Positions 44,322-52,526 of a stretch of 64,000 nt of DNA are shown in pieces. Under the pieces are notes generated by a model, which saw only the letters and a program-made list of their open reading frames with translations, searched no databases and was not told the origin of the DNA. The stretch comes from Polynucleobacter sp. es-EL-1 (GTDB lineage Bacteria; Pseudomonadota; Gammaproteobacteria; Burkholderiales; Burkholderiaceae). How positions within the stretch are numbered: the stretch's first letter is position 1; every line of letters begins with the position of its first letter. The translations under genes were made by a program, and so were the position numbers. The stretch spans positions 1,178,001-1,242,000 of the forward strand of contig NZ_CP061310.1 in the NCBI RefSeq assembly GCF_018687975.1, in the 5' to 3' direction.

Positions 44322-44338
44322 CGCACCTAGTTGGTGCA
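44322..44338. promoter_or_regulatory. Second NtrC-like palindrome
   Basis: CGCACCTAGTTGGTGCA fits the NtrC core GCACC-N5-GGTGC, with the outer TGCA complete on one side only. It lies about 158 bp upstream of the autotransporter ATG, a normal enhancer distance, but no -24/-12 sigma-54 promoter was recognised in between. It could instead be a simple hairpin. Confidence 0.4.
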
Positions 44339-44537
44339 GATATTCAAGGCTTATGGGGGCGTCCATTAAAAGACTTAACTTATCATTTCATTGAAAAAAA
44401 ACAAGATATGGTCGGTCTTATTGTTTTTCTTCAATGTGAGTTCATGGTAAAGGTGCATCTCCCGCAATCTCACCTGTTAGCGAGTTGGGTGATGAGGTTA
44501 AGGTGCATATTGGTGTTTCAAGTCTACTAGCTTATAT

Positions 44538-44597
44538 TGGTGGGTCCGCGGAAATCGAACCACCGACAAAAAGATTTTCAACACCCTGCTTTACCGT
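44538..44597 (-). pseudogene. Decayed tRNA-Phe-like fragment
   Basis: Read on the minus strand, the segment contains GGTAAAGCAG (D-arm like), TTGAAAATC (anticodon loop with GAA at 44579-44577), GGTTCGATT (T-arm like) and a terminal ACCCACCA. Order and spacing follow tRNA-Phe. The anticodon stem is reduced to G-T pairs and a mismatch, the T-stem carries an extra base, and no 5' acceptor arm complementary to CGGACCC lies upstream. It is therefore a remnant and not a working tRNA, perhaps an old attachment site. Confidence 0.5.
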
Positions 44598-44637
44598 CTG
44601 CATCTGGCCGAAAGCAGCCCCTCGTAAAAACTACTAT

Positions 44638-45462
44638 TTAAGCACGCCGCACTCTGAGGGTCTCAAATAAACATACTGCCGCTGCTGTGGAAACATTGAG
44701 CGATTCCACACGAGGATCAATTGGAATGGATACACCTTTAGCCTGAGCCATCAGGTCTTCAGATACGCCTTGCCCTTCACTTCCCATTACCCAAGCAACT
44801 GGATGAATCAATACCTTAGGCATATTGAAGAGATCAATCTCACCATCAGCAGTAGCAGCCAGTAAAGGCGACGTTACAGCGCTCAGCACTTGTGGGGTTG
44901 ACCAACCCTCATACAGATCTAGCAAGCGATGGGCACCCATCCCAGCACGCAATACCTTGCTTGACCAAAGATGGGCACAACCCGTTAATGCGATTACTTG
45001 AGTAAAGCCAGCTGCTGCTGCTGTGCGCAAAATAGAGCCCACATTACCCGCATCCTGAATACGATCCAAAATAATCACATCCCCAGAAATGGTGGTCACA
45101 GATTTCTGGGGATTTAAAGCGCTTTGTGGGAGCTCCAATAATCCTGCAATCTGCGGAGCATTGACTAAATCACTGAGTAAGTCCCATAAGCCTTTATCCA
45201 ACTGATAAACCCGAGTATCAGGACAAATTTCTACATGGTCATATACAGCCTGAGCAATCTCTGGGTTTTGCAAACCCAGCTCTGAGGTAATTAAGGTCTT
45301 GAGTCCTGGATTGCCTACCCAGGTTTGCACTAAATGAATACCTTCTAGCAAAGCCTGACCGCAGGCAAATCTGGCCTTCTGACCCTTGGGGCCAGTAGCT
45401 TGTAATTGACGAATTTCCTTAAACAAGGAGTTGTCTTTTGAGCTGATAAATTCCATTTTCAT
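44638..45462 (-). CDS. TrmH/SpoU-family RNA 2'-O-methyltransferase
   Basis: This 274-residue protein has an N-terminal substrate-binding region and a C-terminal knotted SPOUT domain. The SPOUT motifs are DRIQDAGNVGSILRTAAAAG near residue 145, WVMGSEGQGVSEDL near residue 226 and SLNVSTAAAVCLFE near the end. It methylates a ribose in rRNA or tRNA (RlmB/TrmH relatives); the target cannot be assigned. An N-terminal Met pair offers starts at 45462 and 45456. It lies 11 bp after rnhB and probably ends the long envelope operon. Confidence 0.88.
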   Translation of the reverse strand: MKMEFISSKDNSLFKEIRQLQATGPKGQKARFACGQALLEGIHLVQTWVGNPGLKTLITSELGLQNPEIAQAVYDHVEICPDTRVYQLDKGLWDLLSDLVNAPQIAGLLELPQSALNPQKSVTTISGDVIILDRIQDAGNVGSILRTAAAAGFTQVIALTGCAHLWSSKVLRAGMGAHRLLDLYEGWSTPQVLSAVTSPLLAATADGEIDLFNMPKVLIHPVAWVMGSEGQGVSEDLMAQAKGVSIPIDPRVESLNVSTAAAVCLFETLRVRRA

Positions 45463-45473
45463 AGTTGGGATTA

Positions 45474-46064
45474 TCAGCTATGCAGAGCTAAGACATTGCG
45501 AACAGGCGAAAAGCTCCGACGGTGCTCATTACATACCCCATATTGTTGTAATGCTGCTAAGTGAGCCTCGGTGGGATAACCCATATGTTGGGCAAACCCA
45601 TATTCAGGATGACGCTCATGCAGCGCCATCATCTGACGATCGCGAGTCACCTTCGCCAAAATAGATGCCGCTGAAATCGCCGGCTCTTTAGTATCACCCT
45701 TCACAATAGCTTCTGCTGCAATGGGCAGCTCTGGACAGCGATTACCATCGATTAAAGCCTTATCAGGCCAGCTGCCTAAACGGGTAGCAAGATCTTCAAT
45801 TGCACGACTCATTGCCAGCATGGTTGCTTGCAAAATATTGATTTCATCAATCTCAGCTGGACTCGCTTCGCCAATCCCCCAGGCCTTTGCTTTGAGTTGA
45901 ATTTGCTCAAATAGAAACTCGCGTCTGGCAGCAGATAATTTCTTGGAGTCTTTCAATCCATCAATGGGATTTTCAGGGTCAAGCACAACAGCTCCAGCAA
46001 CTACCGCACCAGCCAATGGGCCTCGCCCTGCTTCATCTACCCCACAAATCCAAATGACGCTCAC
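45474..46064 (-). CDS. rnhB: Ribonuclease HII
   Basis: The 196-residue enzyme cleaves RNA in RNA-DNA hybrids and at single ribonucleotides in DNA. It has D10-E11 in GVDEAGRGPLAG, the third acidic residue in ALIDGNRCP, GLKDSKKLS, and KGDTKEPAISAASILAKVTRD. The start is GTG and overlaps the lpxB stop as GTGA; there is no nearby ATG, and the second codon leads straight into the family's N terminus. Confidence 0.95.
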   Translation of the reverse strand: MSVIWICGVDEAGRGPLAGAVVAGAVVLDPENPIDGLKDSKKLSAARREFLFEQIQLKAKAWGIGEASPAEIDEINILQATMLAMSRAIEDLATRLGSWPDKALIDGNRCPELPIAAEAIVKGDTKEPAISAASILAKVTRDRQMMALHERHPEYGFAQHMGYPTEAHLAALQQYGVCNEHRRSFSPVRNVLALHS

Positions 46065-47263
46065 GCACCAACCTGATGTTTTTTAGCCGCGATCGTTTGA
46101 GCAACAGCTTGAGCCACTAGTAAACCGGTTGGCCTGCGTAAGGTGTCATGCATTTGTGCAAAACGTGCCTTGAGTTGGGTCACCTTGCTTGGGCTATTTA
46201 ACCAATCTAACACAGCATCCGCCAATTTTTCGGGGGTAGCATCATCCTGCAGTAATTCGGGGACCACAAATTGGCCGCATAGAATATTAGGCAAGCCTAC
46301 ATAAGGAAGATAGCCCTGACGTTTCATGATCTGAGCAGTCAACCAAGGCACCTTATAGGAGATCACCATGGGCTTTTTCCATAAGGCTGCTTGCAAAGTA
46401 GCCGTGCCACTCGCGATCAATACAACATCCGCAGCTTCAAGAACGGCATCGGCCTCACCATCAATCAAATGGATCTTCAGGGAAGGATCTTTTTCAATAG
46501 CCTGTTCTCTTAATAGCTCAAGTGGTGCGCGTAAACGCTCAGTAGCAACCGGAATAATGAAGTGGACGTTTTGCCCCTGTAATCTCTTTACAAGCAAAGG
46601 CATGGTCTCGAAAAAGACTGGGGCAATCAATTCAATTTCTGAACTACGACTTCCAGGCAATACTGAAATAATCGTGCCATCTAATGTTTTGCTCGATAGC
46701 TTGAGCATCTCTTCAATACTTCGTTTAGCTTTCTCAGAATCAGGTTCCAGCGGAATCTCACTTGCAAGTGGATGACCAACATAAGTGGCTTTCATACCAG
46801 CGCGCTCATAAATTTCGAGCTCAAATGGAAAGATGCAGAGCATGCGCTCTACAGCCTGCTTTATCTTAGTGATACGCCCTGCTCGCCATGCCCAAATAGA
46901 TGGGGACACAAAATGCAAAGTAGGTATGCCGGCTTTTCGCAAAGCCAATTCCACGCCCAAATTGAAATCTGGCGCATCAATTCCCAAATACACATCAGGA
47001 CGCCCCTCCCCAAGGAGGTTAGCGATAAGCTCTTTGCGTAGTTTCAGAATTGCAGGTAGCTGCTTGATAGCCTCAACATAGCCGCGAACACTCAAAGTCT
47101 CCATAGGCCAGTCCGAACGCAGACCTTCAGCCTGCATGCGTGGACCGCCAACACCGTACACCTGAAGATCTGATGTTTCAGGAATTTGCTTTAAGGCACT
47201 CAGTACTGGTGCGGCCAGCAAATCACCTGATGGCTCTCCTGCAACACAAGCAAGTTTGGGCAC
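46061..47263 (-). CDS. lpxB: Lipid-A-disaccharide synthase
   Basis: About 400 residues of the LpxB family. It condenses UDP-diacylglucosamine with lipid X to form the lipid A disaccharide. Motifs are ACVAGEPSGDLLAA at the N terminus, GIDAPDFNLGVELALRKAGIPTLHFVSPSIWAWR and LPGSRSSEI. I chose the GTG at 47263, preceded by AGAGAAG and placed 10 bp after the lpxA stop; it gives the short N terminus usual for LpxB. An in-frame ATG at 47314 would add 17 residues and overlap lpxA by about 40 bp. The stop overlaps the rnhB start. Confidence 0.93.
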   Translation of the reverse strand: MPKLACVAGEPSGDLLAAPVLSALKQIPETSDLQVYGVGGPRMQAEGLRSDWPMETLSVRGYVEAIKQLPAILKLRKELIANLLGEGRPDVYLGIDAPDFNLGVELALRKAGIPTLHFVSPSIWAWRAGRITKIKQAVERMLCIFPFELEIYERAGMKATYVGHPLASEIPLEPDSEKAKRSIEEMLKLSSKTLDGTIISVLPGSRSSEIELIAPVFFETMPLLVKRLQGQNVHFIIPVATERLRAPLELLREQAIEKDPSLKIHLIDGEADAVLEAADVVLIASGTATLQAALWKKPMVISYKVPWLTAQIMKRQGYLPYVGLPNILCGQFVVPELLQDDATPEKLADAVLDWLNSPSKVTQLKARFAQMHDTLRRPTGLLVAQAVAQTIAAKKHQVGA

Positions 47264-47273
47264 TAGAACTTCT

Positions 47274-48071
47274 CTACCGAATAATGCCGCGCGTGGAGGC
47301 GGCAATAAAGTCATGGAACTCAGTCAGCTTTTCTGCAGTAGCAGCATCAGATGCACTAGCTTGCGCCATCTTCTGAATCTCTACCTTAGCCTCTTCGAAG
47401 CTGAGGCCATCTTTATAGAGGACCTTATAGGCTTGACGTAGTGCAGAAATCGTTTCAGTTGAAAAGCCTCGACGCTTTAAGCCCTCAACATTAATTCCGT
47501 GAGGAGAAGCTTTATCCCCTGCAGCAATCACAAAAGGCGGAATATCTTGCACTAATGCAGAGGCGCCACCCAACATCGCATGTTGACCGATGCGGACAAA
47601 TTGATGCACACCAGACATGCCACCCATAATCGCCCAGTCACTCACCTTCACATGACCGGCAATTTGTGCGTTACTCGAGAAAATCGTATGGTTGCCAATT
47701 TGACAATCATGCGCAATGTGCACATAAGCCATGATCCAGTTGTCATCACCAATGCGGGTAATGCCCTCATCTTGAGAAGTACCCGTATGAATGGTGGTGA
47801 ACTCACGAATCGTATTGCGATCACCAATAATGAGCTGTGTTGGCTCGCCTCGGTATTTCATATCCTGGGGGGCGCCACCAATAGCCGCAAAGTGTGCAAA
47901 ATTATTCTCTTTGCCGATCGTGGTGTAACCCTCGATCACAGTATGAGATCCAATCTTGCTACCAGCACCGATTTTGACGTTTGGCCCAATGACCGAGTAT
48001 GGACCGATCTCTACGTCGCTAGCGATCTCAGCTTTGCTATCAACTACAGCGGATGCATGAATCCGAGTCAT
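47274..48071 (-). CDS. lpxA: UDP-N-acetylglucosamine acyltransferase
   Basis: The 265-residue left-handed beta-helix protein performs the first step of lipid A synthesis. Hexapeptide repeats run from ASAVVDSKAEIASDVEIGPYSVIG to about residue 190. The catalytic His lies in IAHDCQIGNHTIFSSNAQIAGHV near residue 120. The C-terminal helical part has GLKRRGFSTETISALRQAYK. I chose the ATG at 48071, which overlaps the fabZ stop (TAATG); the longer start at 48098 would lie inside fabZ. Confidence 0.96.
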   Translation of the reverse strand: MTRIHASAVVDSKAEIASDVEIGPYSVIGPNVKIGAGSKIGSHTVIEGYTTIGKENNFAHFAAIGGAPQDMKYRGEPTQLIIGDRNTIREFTTIHTGTSQDEGITRIGDDNWIMAYVHIAHDCQIGNHTIFSSNAQIAGHVKVSDWAIMGGMSGVHQFVRIGQHAMLGGASALVQDIPPFVIAAGDKASPHGINVEGLKRRGFSTETISALRQAYKVLYKDGLSFEEAKVEIQKMAQASASDAATAEKLTEFHDFIAASTRGIIR

Positions 48072-48520
48072 TACGCGCCTTTCGTACGAACAGCACAAGT
48101 AATATTTGCTTCAGCAGCAAGTTCACCATCAACAGTGGCTTGCACTTGAAACTTGTAGATACCAGCACGTTCACGCTCTAACTTAGCAGTCATGATCAAC
48201 TGGTCGCCAGGTAACACTGGTTTCTTAAAGCGAGCACCGTCAATACCGGCAAAGTAGTAAATGGCATTCTCTTCGCGCACTTCTGAAAAAGTAAGAAGAG
48301 CAGCGGTTTGAGCAAGCGCCTCAATAATTAGAACGCCTGGCATTACCGGAAAATCTGGAAAGTGTCCCTGAAAAAATGGCTCGTTCATGGTGACATTTTT
48401 AAGGGCTGTAATACTTTGGCGAGGCTCAATCTCCAACACGCGATCAACCAATAAAAAAGGATAGCGGTGTGGTAACAACTTCAAAATTTGATTGATGTCG
48501 ATAGCGATGGGTTTACTCAT
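48071..48520 (-). CDS. fabZ: 3-hydroxyacyl-ACP dehydratase FabZ
   Basis: The 149-residue hot-dog fold enzyme of fatty-acid elongation. LLPHRYPFLLVDRV sits near residue 15, and the catalytic His53 and Glu67 lie in FFQGHFPDFPVMPGVLIIEALAQ. It dehydrates 3-hydroxyacyl-ACP, also drawing on the pool used by LpxA and LpxD. Its stop overlaps the lpxA start. It lies 49 bp after lpxD in the usual lpxD-fabZ-lpxA-lpxB order. Confidence 0.96.
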   Translation of the reverse strand: MSKPIAIDINQILKLLPHRYPFLLVDRVLEIEPRQSITALKNVTMNEPFFQGHFPDFPVMPGVLIIEALAQTAALLTFSEVREENAIYYFAGIDGARFKKPVLPGDQLIMTAKLERERAGIYKFQVQATVDGELAAEANITCAVRTKGA

Positions 48521-48569
48521 GTATTTACCTACTGGATAAAGTTTCTAATTTTTTAATATGGTGACGAAA

Positions 48570-49625
48570 TTATTTAGATTTATCTAATAATCGTAAGCGT
48601 TGACGTATTTTATCGAGGCCACGCAAAATAGCTGCATTTTTCTCCCAGGCACCATGAAGCATCGAAGGATAAACGCCCGTGAAGTGTTGGCCTGGCTCTG
48701 TGATAGAGCGAATAATGGAGGTATTTCCAGAAACAGTAGTTTTATCAGCAATGGTGAGATGACCTGCAAAGTTAGCGGCACCACCAATGATGCAGAAGTT
48801 ACCAATTTTGGTACTACCAGAGATGGCAGCGCAACCCGCAATCACGCAACAGTTGCCCACTACTACGTTATGAGCAATCTGAACTTGGTTGTCAATCTTA
48901 GTTCCATTGCCTATGATGGTATTACTCATGGCACCACGATCGATAGTAGTTGACGCACCAATTTCAACATCATCACCAATCACTACAGCACCAGTTTGCG
49001 GGATCTTGACCCACTCTGCGCCAGTTGCAGAAAAATCAGGAGCAAAACCAAAACCATCTGCGCCAATCACAGCGCCACTATGAATAATGCAGCGCTCGCC
49101 TATGGTGGTTTCTGAATAAACGGATACATTTGGGTAGATCAAAGCGTCGCTACCAATAATGGAATTTCTAGCGATAGAAGTATTGCCCAACAAGACCACC
49201 CGCTCGCCCAATTTCACACCGGGGCCAATTTGAACAAACGGACCAATGTGACATGAAGCAGGAATTGTTACAGAAGAATCAATGGCAGCACTTGGGTGTA
49301 CTCCAGGCGCATAAACGGGAGCCAAAGTCTTGGCAAAGTACTGCGCCATTCTGGCAAAAGTAGCATAAGGGTTCTTGGAAACAAAATAGACGCGCCCTAC
49401 TGAGCCGCTCCCAGGATTTGCCTGAAGAAAATCCGCATCAGCTTGATTAACAATCAAGCCACCAGCAACACTATCACTAGCCTGTTGACGGTATAGCGGA
49501 TTTGAAAGAAAGGAGATCTGATTAGCTTGAGCTCGCTCGAGCGGAGCGAGACCCTGAAGCGCGAGGGAACCATCCCCCACCAAGCTTACTTGAAACTGTT
49601 TGGCCAGCTCGATGGCGGTTGGCAT
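48570..49625 (-). CDS. lpxD: UDP-3-O-acylglucosamine N-acyltransferase
   Basis: The 351-residue protein adds the N-linked 3-hydroxyacyl chain in lipid A synthesis. The N-terminal uridine-binding domain covers about 1-100. The left-handed beta-helix follows with many hexapeptide repeats (SCHIGPFVQIGPGVKLGERVVL). The catalytic His lies in IDNQVQIAHNVVVGNCCVIAGCAAISG near residue 240. The C-terminal helix is rich in charged residues. It follows ompH by 6 bp. Confidence 0.96.
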   Translation of the reverse strand: MPTAIELAKQFQVSLVGDGSLALQGLAPLERAQANQISFLSNPLYRQQASDSVAGGLIVNQADADFLQANPGSGSVGRVYFVSKNPYATFARMAQYFAKTLAPVYAPGVHPSAAIDSSVTIPASCHIGPFVQIGPGVKLGERVVLLGNTSIARNSIIGSDALIYPNVSVYSETTIGERCIIHSGAVIGADGFGFAPDFSATGAEWVKIPQTGAVVIGDDVEIGASTTIDRGAMSNTIIGNGTKIDNQVQIAHNVVVGNCCVIAGCAAISGSTKIGNFCIIGGAANFAGHLTIADKTTVSGNTSIIRSITEPGQHFTGVYPSMLHGAWEKNAAILRGLDKIRQRLRLLDKSK

Positions 49626-49631
49626 AAGGAC

Positions 49632-50159
49632 TTACTTGAGACTATTTAAAGCCTTGATGACATCATCAGTCACATCGACCTTAGGATTGGCATAAGCCGG
49701 GTCTTGAATAATGACATCCAGTTTTCTTTGATCGGCGATTTGCTTGAGAGCTTGATTGGCTTTTTCAGCAATCTTGGCGCGCTCCTCAAAATTACGCTGG
49801 TTCAAATCTTCTGTGTACTCACGTTGCTTACGTTGTAATTCACGATCTTGGTCAGCCAATTCGCGCTGTTTTCTAACGCGCTCTGCTTCTGACATTACCG
49901 CTGAATCACGATCTAATTTTTCAGCAGCAGACTTAATTCTTTCTGCGCTTTGACGAATTTCGTTTTGACGCTTTGTAAATTCGTTCTGCAATCTGGTCTG
50001 GCTAGCCTTAGCCATATCGGATTCGTTAAATACTTTCTCAACATTCACTGCCCCAACCCGAGTTCCGCTCTCTTGTGCCATAACTTGTGGCATGGCAATA
50101 GCAGAAGTCATAGCAATTAAGCCAACTTGAATCCATTTTGAAGACTGATTGAGCTTCAT
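49632..50159 (-). CDS. ompH: Periplasmic chaperone OmpH/Skp family
   Basis: This 175-residue protein has a Sec signal peptide ending near MPQVMAQ. A predicted long coiled-coil body follows (FTKRQNEIRQSAERIKSAAEKL through EFERAKIAEKANQA-like stretches), rich in Lys, Glu, Arg and Gln. Skp trimers hold unfolded outer-membrane proteins for the BAM complex. I chose the ATG at 50159 because AAGGAAAG precedes it; an ATG at 50177 abuts the bamA stop. The position after bamA fits the role. Confidence 0.9.
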   Translation of the reverse strand: MKLNQSSKWIQVGLIAMTSAIAMPQVMAQESGTRVGAVNVEKVFNESDMAKASQTRLQNEFTKRQNEIRQSAERIKSAAEKLDRDSAVMSEAERVRKQRELADQDRELQRKQREYTEDLNQRNFEERAKIAEKANQALKQIADQRKLDVIIQDPAYANPKVDVTDDVIKALNSLK

Positions 50160-50177
50160 AAAACTTTCCTTAAACAA

Positions 50178-52526
50178 TTAAAACGCGGTACCCACTTGGA
50201 ACTGCAAACGCTGTATGTTATCCGTTGGCAAGGATTTGATCGGAATACCATAACTGAATTTTAACGGACCAAGCGGTGATATCCATGATAAACCCAAGCC
50301 ATAGGAATATCTCAAGACAAGATTGATATTTTCGTTATACACATTACCGCCGTCCACGAAGCCAAATACTCGCAGGGTTTTATCTACACCAGAGCCTGGA
50401 ACAGGTACGGTATATTCCACGTTACTAACGATCTTAGACTGACCACCGGTAGGCTGATTCAGGCCAGTATAGGTATTTACGTAAGTTGGTCCCAGGGATC
50501 CCGGTGCATAACCACGTACCGATCCGATACCACCCACATAGTAATTCTTGGTGATTGGGAAGGGGTATTTGCCATATGCCTCGCCATAACCGACCTCACC
50601 ATTAAAGGACAGAATATTACCTTTCGAGAAAGAGTGATATTTCTGATACTGGCCAAATAGCCGATAGAACATCATATTGCCCACGGGCGTACCCACTTCA
50701 GCATTGAGCTGCTGCAAAGATCCTGAGGATGGAATCAATGCACTGTCTCGACCATCACGTGACCAGCCAATCGTAATCGGCACGTTATAGGTATTTAAGG
50801 TAGCAGGATAACCAGGCGCGGCAATGCCGTAGTCCTGCATATAGTTTAGGTACGGCGTTGGCGTATTAATACTAGACTGAATCTGGAAAACTTCAAAACC
50901 CGTTCCAAAGAATACGCGGTCAACCTCAGTATAAGGAACCCCAAATTTGATATTGGAACCCACATTCTTAATTTGGTAATCAGGGTCACCGGTATAGTAA
51001 AGCGGCTTGGATGATCGGTAGTACAGATCCGTAAACCGACTGATACCATCCTCGGTAAAGTAGGGATCATAGTTAGACAATGCCAAACTTTGGTTAATTT
51101 TTCCCAAAGAGAAATTCAAGCCGACAGAGGTACCGGTACCAAAAGCATTTTCCTGATTAATACCAGCAGAGAGAATCAACTTCTCAGTGGAAGAGAAACC
51201 CGCACCAAGAGTAATGGCGCCAGTGGGTTTTTCAGCAACCTTCACATTGACATCAACCTGATCTGGAGATCCCGGAACATCTTGCGTAGAAACATCAGTC
51301 TCGGTGAAGTACCCTAAGCGACCTAAACGCTTCTTCGATAAGTCAATCTTATCGCTATCAAACCAAGAGCTTTCAAACTGGCGCATTTCACGACGAATCA
51401 CTAAATCACGGGTTTTGGCATTACCAGTCACGTTGACTTGGCGAACATAGACCCGACGGCCTGGGTCAACCACCAAAGTGAGATCAACCTCACTCAATTC
51501 ACGACGAATATCTGGCTGAGGATTAATCGTTGCAAATGCATACCCGTAGGAACCTAAAATCTCTGCAATTGCTTTGGTGCTCTCAGTCAGTAAGGCTGAA
51601 GAAAAGGTATCGCCTGGTTTAAGCTTTACCAATTGAATCAACTCAGCTTCCTTACCAAGCAAATCACCTGCCAAACGAACATCTTTCACTGTGAATTTAT
51701 TGCCTTCACGAATGCTAATGGTGAGATAAATACCTTTTTTATCCGGAGTAATGGAAACCTGCGTGGATTCAATGACAAACTCGAGATAACCCCGATTAAG
51801 GTAGTAAGAACGAATATTTTCTAAATCAGCCGTGAGCTTTTGCTTGGAATACAGGTTGTCTTTACTGTACCAAGACAACCAACCACCAGTCTTAAGCTGC
51901 ATCAAACCTTTGAGAGTGCTCTCACTAAAAACACTATTGCCAATGAAGTTAATTTCCTGAATTTTGGCAACAGGGCCTTCATCAACATTGAAGTAAATCG
52001 CAACTTGATTGCGCTCAACCGGCGTCACAGTTGCCACAATTTCTGCAGCATACAAGCCCTTACCTACATACTGACGCTTGAGCTCTTGCTCGGCTTTATC
52101 AATCAATGCTTTGTCATAAAAACGCGCTTCTGCTACCCCAACAGCTTTGAGGGATTTACGAACGACCTCGACATCAAATTCCTTCATGCCGGTAAATTCA
52201 ATTCGAGAAATCGTGGGGCGCTCCTCCACAATGACAATCAATACATTGCCTTGTGCTTGAATTTGAACATCCCTGAAAAATCCGGTGCTATAGAGGGCTT
52301 TAATTGCTTCAGCACTCTTCTCTTCTGAAAAGCTATCCCCTACTTGAACTGGTAAATAACTAAAAACCGTGCCAGGCTCTACCCGCTGCAGACCCTCGAT
52401 ACGAATATCTTTAATTACAAAGTTCTCTGCTGCCTGAGCGTTCACACATAGACCAGCCGCGATGATAAGGGCAGCTTGTGCAACAAATCGCGTTACGGCA
52501 TGAAAAGAAGAAGTCAAAAAATTCAA
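50178..52526 (-). CDS. bamA: Outer membrane protein assembly factor BamA
   Basis: The 782-residue Omp85 protein inserts beta-barrel proteins into the outer membrane. A signal peptide (ending near VNAQAA) is followed by five POTRA domains (about residues 34-435, first starting FVIKDIRIEGLQRVEPGTVF). The 16-strand barrel carries the VRGY motif (GGIGSVRGYAPGSLG near residue 672) and ends LQRLQFQVGTAF with the usual C-terminal Phe. The start is TTG, overlapping the rseP stop as TTGA without a clear ribosome site. No nearby ATG keeps the signal peptide intact. Confidence 0.96.
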   Translation of the reverse strand: MNFLTSSFHAVTRFVAQAALIIAAGLCVNAQAAENFVIKDIRIEGLQRVEPGTVFSYLPVQVGDSFSEEKSAEAIKALYSTGFFRDVQIQAQGNVLIVIVEERPTISRIEFTGMKEFDVEVVRKSLKAVGVAEARFYDKALIDKAEQELKRQYVGKGLYAAEIVATVTPVERNQVAIYFNVDEGPVAKIQEINFIGNSVFSESTLKGLMQLKTGGWLSWYSKDNLYSKQKLTADLENIRSYYLNRGYLEFVIESTQVSITPDKKGIYLTISIREGNKFTVKDVRLAGDLLGKEAELIQLVKLKPGDTFSSALLTESTKAIAEILGSYGYAFATINPQPDIRRELSEVDLTLVVDPGRRVYVRQVNVTGNAKTRDLVIRREMRQFESSWFDSDKIDLSKKRLGRLGYFTETDVSTQDVPGSPDQVDVNVKVAEKPTGAITLGAGFSSTEKLILSAGINQENAFGTGTSVGLNFSLGKINQSLALSNYDPYFTEDGISRFTDLYYRSSKPLYYTGDPDYQIKNVGSNIKFGVPYTEVDRVFFGTGFEVFQIQSSINTPTPYLNYMQDYGIAAPGYPATLNTYNVPITIGWSRDGRDSALIPSSGSLQQLNAEVGTPVGNMMFYRLFGQYQKYHSFSKGNILSFNGEVGYGEAYGKYPFPITKNYYVGGIGSVRGYAPGSLGPTYVNTYTGLNQPTGGQSKIVSNVEYTVPVPGSGVDKTLRVFGFVDGGNVYNENINLVLRYSYGLGLSWISPLGPLKFSYGIPIKSLPTDNIQRLQFQVGTAF

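Larger units (their letters stand above)
44165..44637. other. 473-bp non-coding stretch with tRNA remnant and GGTGCA elements
   Basis: No credible gene is seen between the autotransporter and the methyltransferase. The stretch is A/T-rich near the autotransporter start and holds that gene's promoter, not pinpointed. It contains an NtrC-like palindrome (44322-44338), two further GGTGCA elements (44452-44457 and 44502-44507) set within a TAAAGGTGCAT/TAAGGTGCAT near-repeat, and a decayed tRNA-Phe-like sequence (44538-44597). A short plus-strand reading frame from 44485 runs across the tRNA remnant and into the methyltransferase and is not believed to be a gene. Confidence 0.7.

Noticed and set aside
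44485..44670. 61-residue plus-strand reading frame in the non-coding stretch
   Set aside because: It runs through the tRNA-like remnant and into the antisense end of the methyltransferase gene, has no ribosome site and no recognisable protein features.
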